Assembly (NCBI GenBank): GCA_035063765.1
Contig: JAPSFT010000031.1
Span: forward strand, 1-41,578
Direction of reading: 5' to 3'
DNA: 41,578 nt
DNA from: Deltaproteobacteria bacterium
GTDB taxonomy: Bacteria > Myxococcota_A > UBA9160 > PR03
Positions within the stretch are counted from its first letter, which is position 1; each line of letters starts with the position of its first letter. The translations under genes were made by a program, and so were the position numbers. Positions 22,128-30,621 of this stretch are shown one piece after another. Under the pieces are notes generated by a model that searched no databases, had not been told where the DNA came from, and saw only the letters and a program-made list of their open reading frames with translations.

Positions 22128-22665
22128 GCTCTTCGTCGAGCGCCTCGAGGCGCTCGACCTGCCGTACATGGTGACCGGCTCGGTCGCTTCGATGATCTAC
22201 GGCGAGCCACGCCTGACGCTCGACGTGGACATCGTCCTCGACCTCGGCGCCGAGCGCGCCGCGGACCTCCTCGCCGCCTTCCCGGACTCCGAGTTCTACC
22301 GCCCCCCCCTCGAGGTGCTGCGTCTCGAGTGCGCGCGGCCGGCGCGAGGACACTTCAACCTGATCCACCACGCGAGCGGGATGAGGGCGGACGTCTACCT
22401 GGCCGCGCGCGACCCCCTGCGCCGCTGGGGGCTCGCGCATCGGCGCCGGGTCGGGCTCGGCGAGGGACAGCTCGCCCTGGCGCCACCCGAGTACGTGATC
22501 CTGCGGAAGCTCGAGTTCTGGCGCGAGGGCAGCTCGGAGAAGCACCTCCGCGACGTGCGCGCCATGCTGGCGGCAGGCCTGGAGCTCGACCGCGCCTTCC
22601 TGGACACCGAGCTGCGACAGCGCGGCCTGGAGGAGGCCTGGCAGCGGGTGCTCGAGGCGAGCTGA
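22105..22665 (+). CDS. Nucleotidyltransferase-fold protein, AbiEii/DUF6036-like
   Basis: 186 aa. The nucleotidyltransferase core is visible: VTGSVASMIYGEPRLTLDVD, giving the GS motif and D-x-D metal ligands, followed by IVLDL. A further conserved segment, PEYVILRKLEFWREG with SEKHLRDVRAML, is typical of AbiEii-like and DUF6036 proteins. Such enzymes are toxins of type IV or related toxin-antitoxin systems or abortive-infection systems, but some members have no known role. ATG at 22105, inside the preceding small gene, so translation is coupled. Confidence 0.85.
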   Translation: MAAPGWIELFVERLEALDLPYMVTGSVASMIYGEPRLTLDVDIVLDLGAERAADLLAAFPDSEFYRPPLEVLRLECARPARGHFNLIHHASGMRADVYLAARDPLRRWGLAHRRRVGLGEGQLALAPPEYVILRKLEFWREGSSEKHLRDVRAMLAAGLELDRAFLDTELRQRGLEEAWQRVLEAS

Positions 22666-22732
22666 GGAGGTTGCCGGGCGTCGTCGCCCGCGGAGCGCGA
22701 CGCGCGAGGAGGGGCCCGCGGCGCGAAGCGCT

Positions 22733-23536
22733 TCAGCGCGGCTGGCGGAAGCGCGTGCCCGGCGCGGGCGGGTCGGCGGGGGCCCCGGCGAAGCACTGCG
22801 CGATCGCCATCCAGCGCCGGGCGCTCTCGCCGGTCGCGACGAGCTGCGTGTCGCCGATGCTCCGGACCTGCGTCACGACCTGGCAGAACGCGGTGGCGTC
22901 GCCCTCCACGCGCGAGGCCGACCCGGGATCGTTCCACTCCCAGCTGGCGCCCGAGGGCGCGCGCAGGCGCACGTAGGGCACCTCGGCCGGGACCTCGAGC
23001 TTGCGGTTGACGAAGGTCCAGCGGAAGGTGCCGACCCCGAGCTGCGCGATGTTCCGGATCCGGTCGGTGTCGGTGCGCTCGGCGCCGAGCACGTCGTAGA
23101 CCTCCTGGCCGTGGGCCCACGTCTCCATGAGGCGCGCCGTGATGCTCGAGCGCACGCTCATGTCGGGCCCGGCCCAGCGCACGCGCGCCTTCGGGTCGGC
23201 GCTGCCGAAGTGCCGCGCGAGCTCGTGCGCGAAGCGGCGCCACTCCTCGAGCAGCGCGCGGCCGGCGAGGCCGGCGAGCCACTCGCGGCAGAGCTCCGGC
23301 AGCCGGCGCCCGGCCCCGATGCCCTGCGCGATCCCGGCGAAGAAGGCCTGGAAGGCCTCCGGGTCGCGCAGCGAGAGGTCGGCCGCCACGTTCCAGTGGT
23401 GGAGGTGCCCGACCACGTCGCCGATCGTGTAGCCGCGGAACTGGGTCTCGCGCTCGAAGTCGCGGTCGGCGAGCGGCGCGAGCAGCGCGTGGAGCGCCTC
23501 GCTCTCGGCGAGGAAGTCGGTGACCTGCTCGAACAC
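22733..23536 (-). CDS. TIGR03084-like DinB/maleylpyruvate isomerase-fold protein
   Basis: 267 aa. The N-terminal four-helix region (LADRDFERETQFRGYTIGD, VVGHLHHWNVAADLSLRDP) and SSITARLMETWAHGQEVYD match the DinB/mycothiol-dependent maleylpyruvate isomerase-like family TIGR03084; His residues in HLHHW and WAHGQE are likely metal ligands. The function of the family is unknown; it often occurs beside acyl-CoA metabolism genes. The GTG at 23536 is 1 bp after the hydratase stop, so the two are co-transcribed. Confidence 0.82.
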   Translation of the reverse strand: MFEQVTDFLAESEALHALLAPLADRDFERETQFRGYTIGDVVGHLHHWNVAADLSLRDPEAFQAFFAGIAQGIGAGRRLPELCREWLAGLAGRALLEEWRRFAHELARHFGSADPKARVRWAGPDMSVRSSITARLMETWAHGQEVYDVLGAERTDTDRIRNIAQLGVGTFRWTFVNRKLEVPAEVPYVRLRAPSGASWEWNDPGSASRVEGDATAFCQVVTQVRSIGDTQLVATGESARRWMAIAQCFAGAPADPPAPGTRFRQPR

Positions 23537-23537
23537 G

Positions 23538-24308
23538 CTAGGGCTCCTGCTTCGCCCAGGCGGCGGGGCGGCGGCCCAGGAAGGCCGCCATGCCCTCGCG
23601 GGCCTCGTCGCCGGCGAAGAGCTCGCGCGAGAGCGCGCCCGTGTAGGCGAAGGCCTCCTCGTCGCGCATCGCCGGCACCTCGTAGACCAGGCGCTTGGCG
23701 GCGCCGAGCGCCTGGGGCCCTCCCTTGCGCAGGTCCGCGAGCACCTCGTCCACGGCCGCGTCGAGCTCCGCGCGCGGCAGCGCGCGGCTGATCAGGCCGA
23801 GCTCGGCGGCGCGCGCCGCGGGGAAGCGGTTGCCGCGCAGGAAGACCTCGAGGGCGTCGCCGCGGCGCAGCTTCGGCAGGCACACCACCGAGATGATGGC
23901 CGGCACCACGCCGAGCCGGACCTCGGTGAAGCCGAAGTGCACGTCGTCGGCCGCGATCGCGATGTCGAGCGCCGCCGCCAGGCCGTTGCCGCCGCCCACC
24001 ACGTGGCCCGCGATGCGCCCGACCACCGGCGTCGGCGAGCGCTGGATCTCACCGAGGAGCTCCTCGAAGGCGCCGAGCCCCGCGCGGCCCCGGGGCGCGC
24101 CCGCGCGCTCCTTCAGGTTGGCGCCGGCGCAGAAGGTCGTGCCCTCGTTCGTCACGACGAGGGCGCGGATCGCCGGGTCGGCGTTGGCGGCCTGCAGCGC
24201 CTCGCGCAGGCCGGCGACCAGCGCCGCCCCGAGCGCGTTGCGGTTGTCGAGATCGGCGAGCGTGGCCGTCATCACGCCGCGCTCGATCGTGACCCGTACC
24301 GGCTCCAT
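23538..24308 (-). CDS. Methylglutaconyl-CoA hydratase-like crotonase (LiuC/AtuE type)
   Basis: 256 aa. FCAGANLKER and VVGGGNGLAAALDIAIAADD with FTEVRLGVVPAIIS match the LiuC/AtuE subgroup, which hydrates the product of methylcrotonyl- or geranyl-CoA carboxylase. One catalytic Glu (in TEVRLG) is kept; the other position is Gly, as in that subgroup. It is divergent from the acyl-CoA carboxylase genes across an inverted repeat, so the genes probably share regulation. The ATG at 24308 has GGGGAG upstream and is preferred to an in-frame start at 24365. The exact branched substrate is not determined. Confidence 0.88.
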   Translation of the reverse strand: MEPVRVTIERGVMTATLADLDNRNALGAALVAGLREALQAANADPAIRALVVTNEGTTFCAGANLKERAGAPRGRAGLGAFEELLGEIQRSPTPVVGRIAGHVVGGGNGLAAALDIAIAADDVHFGFTEVRLGVVPAIISVVCLPKLRRGDALEVFLRGNRFPAARAAELGLISRALPRAELDAAVDEVLADLRKGGPQALGAAKRLVYEVPAMRDEEAFAYTGALSRELFAGDEAREGMAAFLGRRPAAWAKQEP

Positions 24309-24327
24309 CCTGGGCTCCCCGCGGCTT

Positions 24328-24355
24328 CGGTAATCGGCCTTGCGGCACATTACCG
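24328..24355. promoter_or_regulatory. Inverted repeat between hydratase and carboxylase operons
   Basis: CGGTAAT (24328-24334) and ATTACCG (24349-24355) are perfect inverted 7-bp arms separated by 14 bp, in the 95-bp gap between divergent genes. The TA-rich arms stand out in GC-rich DNA. It is a candidate operator for the TetR encoded at the end of the carboxylase operon (29759-30409). Confidence 0.55.
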
Positions 24356-24403
24356 GCCGTGCCACGCTCGGTCAATCGCACCGCGAGCCGAGGGACGCCG
24401 ACC

Positions 24404-26056
24404 ATGAACGTGCTCCATGCCCCGCCCCTGCGTTCGAGCCTGGACCCGCGGCTGCCGGAGTTCGCGGAGAACCGCGCCGCGATGCTCGAGAAGCTCGCGG
24501 AGATCGACCGCCTGCTCGACGAGGCGGCCGCCGGCGGCGGGCCCGAGGCGCACGCGCGCCTCGCCCAGCGCGGCAAGCTCCCCGTGCGCGAGCGGATCGC
24601 GCTCGCCCTCGACCCCGACAGCCCCTTCCTCGAGCTGAGCGCGCTCGCCGCCTACGACTCGGACTACGCGATCGGCGGCGGCGCGGTCCTCGGCATCGGG
24701 GTCATCGCCGGCATCGAGTGCGTGATCTTCGCCAACGACCCGACCGTGCTCGGCGGAGCGCTCACCCCCTACGTCAGCAAGAAGTGGATGCGCGCGCTCG
24801 AGATCGCGCGCGACAACGGGATCCCCTACGTGAGCTTCGTCGAGTCGGCCGGCGCCGACCTGCGCATGAACCCGGACGAAGGCGGCGGCGGCAAGCGCCG
24901 GCGCCCCGCGCGGACCCTGCACTTTGCCGAGACCGGGCGCTTCTTCTACGAGATGATCGAGCTCTCGAAGCTGCGCATCCCCACCGTGTGCGTGGTCTTC
25001 GGCTCCTCGACGGCCGGCGGCGCCTACCAGCCCGGCATGTCGGACTACAACGTCGTGGTCCGCGGGCAGTCGAAGATCTTCCTGGCGGGACCGCCGCTCG
25101 TGAAGATGGCGACCGGCGAGGACTCCGACGACGAGACGCTCGGCGGCGCGCAGCTCCACGCCGAGGTGTCGGGCCTCGGCGAGTACCTGGCGGAGGACGA
25201 GCCGGACGCCCTGCGGCTGTGCCGCGAGATCGTCTCGCACCTGAACTGGCGCAAGCCGGGGCCGCCCCCGAGCCTGCGCCCGGACCCGCCGCGCCTCGAC
25301 CCGGAGGAGCTGCTCGGGATCGTGAGCCCCGACCTGCGCCGCCCGGTCGAGATCCGCGACGTGATCGGGCGCATCGTCGACGGCTCGCGCTTCGAGGACT
25401 TCAAGCCCCGCTACGGGAGCACCCTCGTGTGCGGCTTCGCCTCGATCGAGGGCTACCCGATCGGGATCCTCGGGAACAACGGCGTCCTCTACCCGGAGTC
25501 GGCCGAGAAGGGCGCCCACTTCATCCAGCTCTGCAACCAGATCGACCTGCCGCTGCTGTTCCTGCAGAACATCACCGGCTTCATCGTGGGCCGCGACTAC
25601 GAGCGCGCGGGCATCATCAAGAAGGGCTCGCAGCTGATCAACGCGGTCACGAACTCGACCGTGCCCCACTTCACGGTGATCATCGGCAACTCCTACGGGG
25701 CCGGTACCTACGCGATGTCGGGGCGCGCCTTCGACAACCGCTTCACCTTCCTGTGGCCCTCGGCGAAGATCGCGGTGATGGGCGGCAAGCAGATCGCGGG
25801 CGTCATGTCGATCGTGCGCCGCGGCCAGGCCGCGCGCAAGGGCCTGCCCTTCGACGAGGAGGCCGACGCGAAGCTCGTGGCCGCCGTCGAGGCGGTGCAG
25901 GAGAAGGGCTCGCGCGCGCTCGAGGCCACCGGCGCGATCAGCGACGACGGCATCATCGACCCGCGCGACACGCGCACGGTGCTCGGCATCTGCCTCTCGG
26001 TCGTGCGCAACCAGCCGATCGAGGGCGCGCGGGGCTACGGAGTGTTCCGGCTGTGA
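24404..26056 (+). CDS. Acyl-CoA carboxylase, carboxyltransferase (beta) subunit
   Basis: 550 aa, the length of methylcrotonyl/geranyl-CoA carboxylase beta subunits. The N-terminal half has GKLPVRERIALALDPDSPFL and the oxyanion pocket SSTAGGAYQPGMSD; the C-terminal half has FLQNITGFIVGRDYERAGII, IGNSYGAGTYAMSGRAFDN and MGGKQIAGVM. It transfers CO2 from carboxybiotin to an acyl-CoA. ATG at 24404 with GAGGGA 8 bp upstream. Its stop overlaps the start of the biotin carboxylase gene. The company of an AtuA-family gene and a LiuC/AtuE-like hydratase supports a branched or terpenoid enoyl-CoA substrate rather than acetyl- or propionyl-CoA. Confidence 0.93.
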   Translation: MNVLHAPPLRSSLDPRLPEFAENRAAMLEKLAEIDRLLDEAAAGGGPEAHARLAQRGKLPVRERIALALDPDSPFLELSALAAYDSDYAIGGGAVLGIGVIAGIECVIFANDPTVLGGALTPYVSKKWMRALEIARDNGIPYVSFVESAGADLRMNPDEGGGGKRRRPARTLHFAETGRFFYEMIELSKLRIPTVCVVFGSSTAGGAYQPGMSDYNVVVRGQSKIFLAGPPLVKMATGEDSDDETLGGAQLHAEVSGLGEYLAEDEPDALRLCREIVSHLNWRKPGPPPSLRPDPPRLDPEELLGIVSPDLRRPVEIRDVIGRIVDGSRFEDFKPRYGSTLVCGFASIEGYPIGILGNNGVLYPESAEKGAHFIQLCNQIDLPLLFLQNITGFIVGRDYERAGIIKKGSQLINAVTNSTVPHFTVIIGNSYGAGTYAMSGRAFDNRFTFLWPSAKIAVMGGKQIAGVMSIVRRGQAARKGLPFDEEADAKLVAAVEAVQEKGSRALEATGAISDDGIIDPRDTRTVLGICLSVVRNQPIEGARGYGVFRL

Positions 26057-28005
26057 GCTTCGAGACGCTGCTGGTCGCGAACCGCGGCGAGATCGCCCGC
26101 CGCATCCTGCGCAGCGCCCACGCGCTCGGGCTGCGCACGGTGGCGGTCTACACCGACGCCGACGCGCGGGCGCCCTTCGTGCGCGAGGCCACGGAGGCCG
26201 TCTGCCTGCCGGGCGGCTCCTACCTCGACGGCAAGGCGATCCTCGAGGCCGCGCGCACGAGCGGGGCCGGCGCGATCCACCCGGGCTACGGCTTCCTCTC
26301 CGAGAACGCGGGCTTCGCCGCCGACGTCCTCGCCCGCGGCCTCACCTGGGTGGGCCCCGGGCCGGCCGCGATCGAGCGCATGGGCGACAAGCTCGCGGCC
26401 AAGGCGCTCGCCGAGGAGCTCGGCGTGCCGACGCTCCCGAGCGCCACCGATCCCGCCGAGGCCGGCCGGATCGGCTACCCGCTGCTCGTGAAGGCCGCGG
26501 CCGGCGGCGGCGGCAAGGGCATGCGCGTCGTCAGCGCGCCCGCGGAGCTCGCCGAGGCGGTCGCCGCCGCCCGGCGCGAGGCGCAGAGCGGCTTCGGCGA
26601 CGAGCGCGTCTTCCTCGAGCGCTACGTGCCGCGCTGCCGGCACGTGGAGATCCAAATTCTCGGCGACCGCCACGGGAACCTCGTACACCTCGGCGAGCGC
26701 GAGTGCTCGATCCAGCGCCGCCACCAGAAGATCCTCGAGGAGTGCCCCTCGCCGCGCGTCGACGCGGCGCTGCGCCGCGCGCTCGGCGAGGCGGCGCTCG
26801 CCCTCGCGCGGGCGCTCGCCTACGAGTCGGCCGGCACCGTCGAGTTCCTGCTCGACGACGCGAGCGGCCGCTTCTACTTCCTCGAGGTGAACACGCGCCT
26901 CCAGGTCGAGCACCCGGTGACGGAGGCCGTCACCGGGATCGACCTCGTGCGCGAGCAGCTCCGGATCGCGGCGGGCCATCCGCTCGGCTTCGCGCAGGAC
27001 GACCTGCGCTTCGCCGGGGCGGCCATCGAGGCGCGGCTCTACGCCGAGAGCCCGGCGGCGGACTTCCTCCCCGCCACCGGCACGCTCCACGCCTTCGAGC
27101 CGGCAGCCGCGCCCGCCGTGCGCTGGGACTCGGGCGTCGAGAGCGGCTCGGTGATCGGCACCCGCTTCGACCCGATGCTCGCCAAGGTGATCGCGCACGC
27201 GCCGACCCGCGCCGAGGCGGCCGCCCGCCTCGCGCTCGCGCTCGAGCGCACGCACCTGGCGGGCGTCACCACCAACCGCGACTTCCTGGTCGCCGCGCTG
27301 CGCACGCCCGCGTTCGGGGCCGGCGACACCACCACCGACTTCATCGAGCGCGTGGACCCGCCGCGCCAGCGCGTGCTCGGCGAGGACGAGCTCGCGCGCG
27401 CGGGGGCGGCCGCCGCGCTCTGGCTCCAGGGCGCGAACCGCGCGGAGGCGCCCGTCCTCGCCGCGGCGCCGAGCGGCTGGCGCAACGCGCGCCTGCCGGA
27501 CCCCTGGGTGGTGCTGCTCCACGAGGGCCGCGAGCACCGCGTCTCCTACCGCGCGCTGCGCGACGGGAGCTTCCGGATCGCCGGCGACACCCCGGCCCGC
27601 GTCCACGGCTGGAGCCCGACGGCGATCGACGTCGAGATCGGCGGCCGGCGCTGGCGCGGCCGGGTGACGCGCGCCGGCCAGCAGCTCTGGATCCAGACCC
27701 CGCACGGCGACGTCGAGCTCGGGATCCAGCCGCGCTTCGAGCCGCCCGGGGCGAGCGGGCCGAGCGGGGGGCTGGTGGCGCCGATGCCCGGCAAGGTGGC
27801 GCAGCTCCTCGTCGAGGTGGGGCGCTCCGTGCGTGCCGGCGAGACCCTGCTGGTGCTCGAGGCGATGAAGATGGAGCACCCGATCCGCGCGCCCGAGGAC
27901 GGCGTCGTACGCGAGCTGCGCGTGGCCCTCGGCGAGCAGGTGGAGAACGGCGCGCTGCTGCTCGTGATCGAGGGAGCGGCCGCCGCGGACGAGGGGAGCA
28001 CCTGA
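26053..28005 (+). CDS. Acyl-CoA carboxylase, biotin carboxylase/biotin carrier (alpha) subunit
   Basis: 650 aa. Biotin carboxylase domain: LLVANRGEIARRI at the N-terminus, ATP-grasp loop KAAAGGGGKGM, IQRRHQKILEECPS and EVNTRLQVEHPVTE. A linker region follows (residues about 445-575), and the C-terminal biotin carrier domain has the biotinylated Lys in EAMKMEHP with the upstream MPGKVAQLLVEVG. GTG at 26053 overlaps the beta-subunit stop by 4 bp, giving coupled synthesis of the two subunits. It carboxylates biotin using ATP and bicarbonate. Confidence 0.95.
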   Translation: MSFETLLVANRGEIARRILRSAHALGLRTVAVYTDADARAPFVREATEAVCLPGGSYLDGKAILEAARTSGAGAIHPGYGFLSENAGFAADVLARGLTWVGPGPAAIERMGDKLAAKALAEELGVPTLPSATDPAEAGRIGYPLLVKAAAGGGGKGMRVVSAPAELAEAVAAARREAQSGFGDERVFLERYVPRCRHVEIQILGDRHGNLVHLGERECSIQRRHQKILEECPSPRVDAALRRALGEAALALARALAYESAGTVEFLLDDASGRFYFLEVNTRLQVEHPVTEAVTGIDLVREQLRIAAGHPLGFAQDDLRFAGAAIEARLYAESPAADFLPATGTLHAFEPAAAPAVRWDSGVESGSVIGTRFDPMLAKVIAHAPTRAEAAARLALALERTHLAGVTTNRDFLVAALRTPAFGAGDTTTDFIERVDPPRQRVLGEDELARAGAAAALWLQGANRAEAPVLAAAPSGWRNARLPDPWVVLLHEGREHRVSYRALRDGSFRIAGDTPARVHGWSPTAIDVEIGGRRWRGRVTRAGQQLWIQTPHGDVELGIQPRFEPPGASGPSGGLVAPMPGKVAQLLVEVGRSVRAGETLLVLEAMKMEHPIRAPEDGVVRELRVALGEQVENGALLLVIEGAAAADEGST

Positions 28006-29762
28006 TGGCCGATCCGATCCGCATCGCGAACTGCTCGGGCTTCTTCGGCGACCGGCTCTCGGCCGCCCGCGAGATGGTGGAAGGCGGGCCGATCGACGTG
28101 CTCACCGGCGACTGGCTCGCCGAGCTCACCATGCTGATCCTGGCGCGCACGCGCAGCAAGCGGCCGGGCGGCGGCTACGCGCGCACCTTCGTCACGCAGA
28201 TGGAGCAGGTGATGGGCGCCTGCCTCGAGCGCGGGATCAAGGTGGTGTCGAATGCGGGCGGCCTCGATCCCGACGGCTGCGCCGAGGACGTGGCCCGCGC
28301 CGCCCAGAAGCTCGGGCTGCACCCGAAGATCGCCTACGTGCGCGGCGACGACCTGATGCCGCGCATGCCCGAGCTGCTCGCGCAGGGGGCGCTGCGCCGC
28401 TTCGCGACGGACGAGCCGATCGGGGACGCGAGCTTCCTCACCGCCAACGCCTACTTCGGCTGCTGGGGCATCGTGGAGGCGCTCGCGCAGGGCGCGGACG
28501 TCGTGATCACGGGCCGCACCACCGACGCGGCCGTCGTCTGCGGCCCGGCCGCGTGGCACCACGGCTGGCAACGCACGGACTGGAACGCCCTCGCCGGCGC
28601 CGTCGCCGCCGGCCACGTGATCGAGTGCGGCTGCCAGGCCACGGGCGGCAACTACTCCTTCTTCCGCGAGATCCCGAAGCTCGCGCGCGCGGGGTTCCCG
28701 TGGGCCGAGATCGCAGCCGACGGCTCGGCGGTGATCGGCAAGCACGAGGGCACCGACGGCGAGGTCTCGATCGGCACGGTCACCTCGCAGCTCCTCTACG
28801 AGATCGGGGGCCCCCGCTACCTCGGGCCCGACGTGACCACGCGCTTCGACACGATCGAGCTCGAGGCGATCGCGCCCGACCGCGTGCGCCTCCACGGCAC
28901 CCAGGGCGAGCCGCCCCCGCCGACCCTGAAGGTCTGCCTGAACCGCCACGGCGGCTTCCGCAGCGACCTGCGGATGGCGCTCACGGGGCTCGACATCGAG
29001 GCCAAGGCGAAGCTCGTCGAGGAGACCTTCTGGGCCGCCTGCCCCTACCGCCCCGAGGACTTCGCGAAGGTGACGACCCGGCTCGTACGCACCGACCAGC
29101 CCGACCCGGAGTGCAACGAGCAGGCCGTCGCGATGTGGGTGCTGGGCGTCAAGGACCCCGACGCCAACAAGGTGGGGCGCGCCTTCTCGAACGCGATCAT
29201 CGAGACCGCGCTGGCCTCGATCCCGGGCTTCTTCGGCCTCTCGGGCGGGCCGAACGAGGGGCGACCCTACGGCGTGTACGAGCCGGCACGGATCGCGGCC
29301 GCCGCCGCCCCCCAGGAGGTGGTGACGCTCTGGAACGGCGAGCGGCACAGCGTGTCCTCGGTGATCCCGCCGGCGCCGTCGGCCGTGACGCCCGCGCCGG
29401 AGCCCCGCGCCACGGCCCCCGGCGGACCCACCGAGCGCGTGCCGCTCGGCCGGCTCTTCGGCACGCGCTCGGGCGACAAGGGCGGTGACGCCAACCTCGG
29501 GATCTTCGCGCGCAGCGACGCGGCCTGGGCGTGGCTCGACGCCTTCCTCGACGTCGAGCGCCTGCGCGCGCTCCTGCCCGAGACGGCGGGCCTCGCGATC
29601 GAGCGCCACCGGCTCCCCGCGCTGCGCGCGCTCAACTTCGTGATCCACGGGCTGCTCGAGGAAGGGGTCGCCGCGTCCACGCGCCAGGACCCGCAGGCCA
29701 AGGGCCTCGGCGAGTGGCTGCGCGCGCGCCTCGTGGAGATCCCCCGAGCCCTGCTCCCGTGA
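28005..29762 (+). CDS. AtuA-family (DUF1446) protein
   Basis: 585 aa. The DUF1446 domain fills most of the protein: RIANCSGFFGDRLSAAREMV, KVVSNAGGLDP, TANAYFGCWGIVEAL, DVVITGRTTDAAVVCGPA, GCQATGGNYSFF. The C-terminal 110 residues (LFGTRSGDKGGDANLGIFAR onwards) form the second AtuA-type domain, separated by a Pro/Ala-rich linker. AtuA is required for acyclic terpene (citronellol/geraniol) use in Pseudomonas, but its reaction is not established. ATG at 28005 overlaps the biotin carboxylase stop (TGATG), so it belongs to the same operon. Confidence 0.92.
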   Translation: MADPIRIANCSGFFGDRLSAAREMVEGGPIDVLTGDWLAELTMLILARTRSKRPGGGYARTFVTQMEQVMGACLERGIKVVSNAGGLDPDGCAEDVARAAQKLGLHPKIAYVRGDDLMPRMPELLAQGALRRFATDEPIGDASFLTANAYFGCWGIVEALAQGADVVITGRTTDAAVVCGPAAWHHGWQRTDWNALAGAVAAGHVIECGCQATGGNYSFFREIPKLARAGFPWAEIAADGSAVIGKHEGTDGEVSIGTVTSQLLYEIGGPRYLGPDVTTRFDTIELEAIAPDRVRLHGTQGEPPPPTLKVCLNRHGGFRSDLRMALTGLDIEAKAKLVEETFWAACPYRPEDFAKVTTRLVRTDQPDPECNEQAVAMWVLGVKDPDANKVGRAFSNAIIETALASIPGFFGLSGGPNEGRPYGVYEPARIAAAAAPQEVVTLWNGERHSVSSVIPPAPSAVTPAPEPRATAPGGPTERVPLGRLFGTRSGDKGGDANLGIFARSDAAWAWLDAFLDVERLRALLPETAGLAIERHRLPALRALNFVIHGLLEEGVAASTRQDPQAKGLGEWLRARLVEIPRALLP

Positions 29763-30409
29763 AGCGGGCGGAGCGCCCGCCCGCGCGCTTCACCGTGGCG
29801 GGCGTGCGGACGCCGAAGCCGCGCCTGCGCCCCGAGGCGGAGGCGCGCCTCACGCCGCGGCGGCGCGAGGTGCTCGACCAGCTCGAGGCGCTGGTCGTGG
29901 GCGGGGGCTTCGCCGAGCTCACGATGGTGCAGATGGCCGCGCGCGTGAACTGCTCGCTGCGCACCCTCTACGGCATCGCGCCGAGCAAGGACGAGCTGGT
30001 GCTCGCCGTGATGGACCGGAGGCTGCGCCGGATCGGCCGGCGCGCGATCGAGGCGATCGGCCGCGGCGACGGCGCCCTCGATTCGCTGCGGCGCTACCTC
30101 CGCGCGGTCAACGAGGCGCTGCAGCCGGCCACGATCGCGTTCGCGCGCGAGTTCGAGGGGATCGCCGGGAGTCGGGAGCTGATCGACGCGCACGAGGCCT
30201 ACATCGTCGCGGTCGCGCGCAAGCTCGTGGAGCGCGCCATCGCCGAGGGCGAGATCGCGCCCGTCGACCCGGCGGCGCTGGCGCACGTGCTCGGCGGGCT
30301 GGGCCGCGAGTTCGCGCAGCCGCGGGTCGCGAGCGTCCTCGCCCAGCCGGCGCAGGAGAGCGCGAACGCCGTGACCGAGATCGTCCTGCGCGGGCTTCCG
30401 CGGAAGTAG
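29759..30409 (+). CDS. TetR-family regulator, last gene of the carboxylase operon
   Basis: 216 aa. After a Pro/Arg-rich N-terminus, a TetR helix-turn-helix is visible (GGGFAELTMVQMAARVNCSL, then RTLYGIAPSKDELV), followed by an all-helical ligand-binding domain. GTG at 29759 overlaps the AtuA-family stop by 4 bp, so it is made with the carboxylase genes. The CGGTAAT/ATTACCG repeat at the operon's start is its most likely target (inference). Confidence 0.88.
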   Translation: MKRAERPPARFTVAGVRTPKPRLRPEAEARLTPRRREVLDQLEALVVGGGFAELTMVQMAARVNCSLRTLYGIAPSKDELVLAVMDRRLRRIGRRAIEAIGRGDGALDSLRRYLRAVNEALQPATIAFAREFEGIAGSRELIDAHEAYIVAVARKLVERAIAEGEIAPVDPAALAHVLGGLGREFAQPRVASVLAQPAQESANAVTEIVLRGLPRK

Positions 30410-30445
30410 CCCCGGCCGCCCGCGATCGGGTGCGGTCGCTCCGCC

Positions 30446-30463
30446 GTCCTCGCCGACGAGGAC
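30446..30463 (+). terminator. GC-rich hairpin after the carboxylase operon
   Basis: GTCCTCG (30446-30452) and CGAGGAC (30457-30463) pair perfectly around CCGA, 37 bp after the TetR stop. There is no T-run, so intrinsic termination is uncertain in this high-GC genome. Confidence 0.35.
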
Positions 30464-30467
30464 CGCA

Positions 30468-30491
30468 GCGCGCCCGCGCGCCCGCGCGCCC
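30468..30491. repeat. Three tandem copies of GCGCGCCC
   Basis: Three perfect consecutive 8-bp units followed by a partial fourth (GCGCGA). The repeat lies in the 212-bp non-coding stretch before the small exported protein gene; otherwise I see only the hairpin at 30446-30463 in that gap. Confidence 0.8.
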
Positions 30492-30621
30492 GCGCGACAG
30501 GGCGGGGCGTGCGCGGGGCAAGCGCGGCGCGGCGCGGCGCGACTCGGCGCGGCGTGAAGCGCTGCCGGCCCGGGGCGCCGCGGCTATCGTTGTGCGCCCG
30601 CACGGAGAGGGAGGGCTCGGC

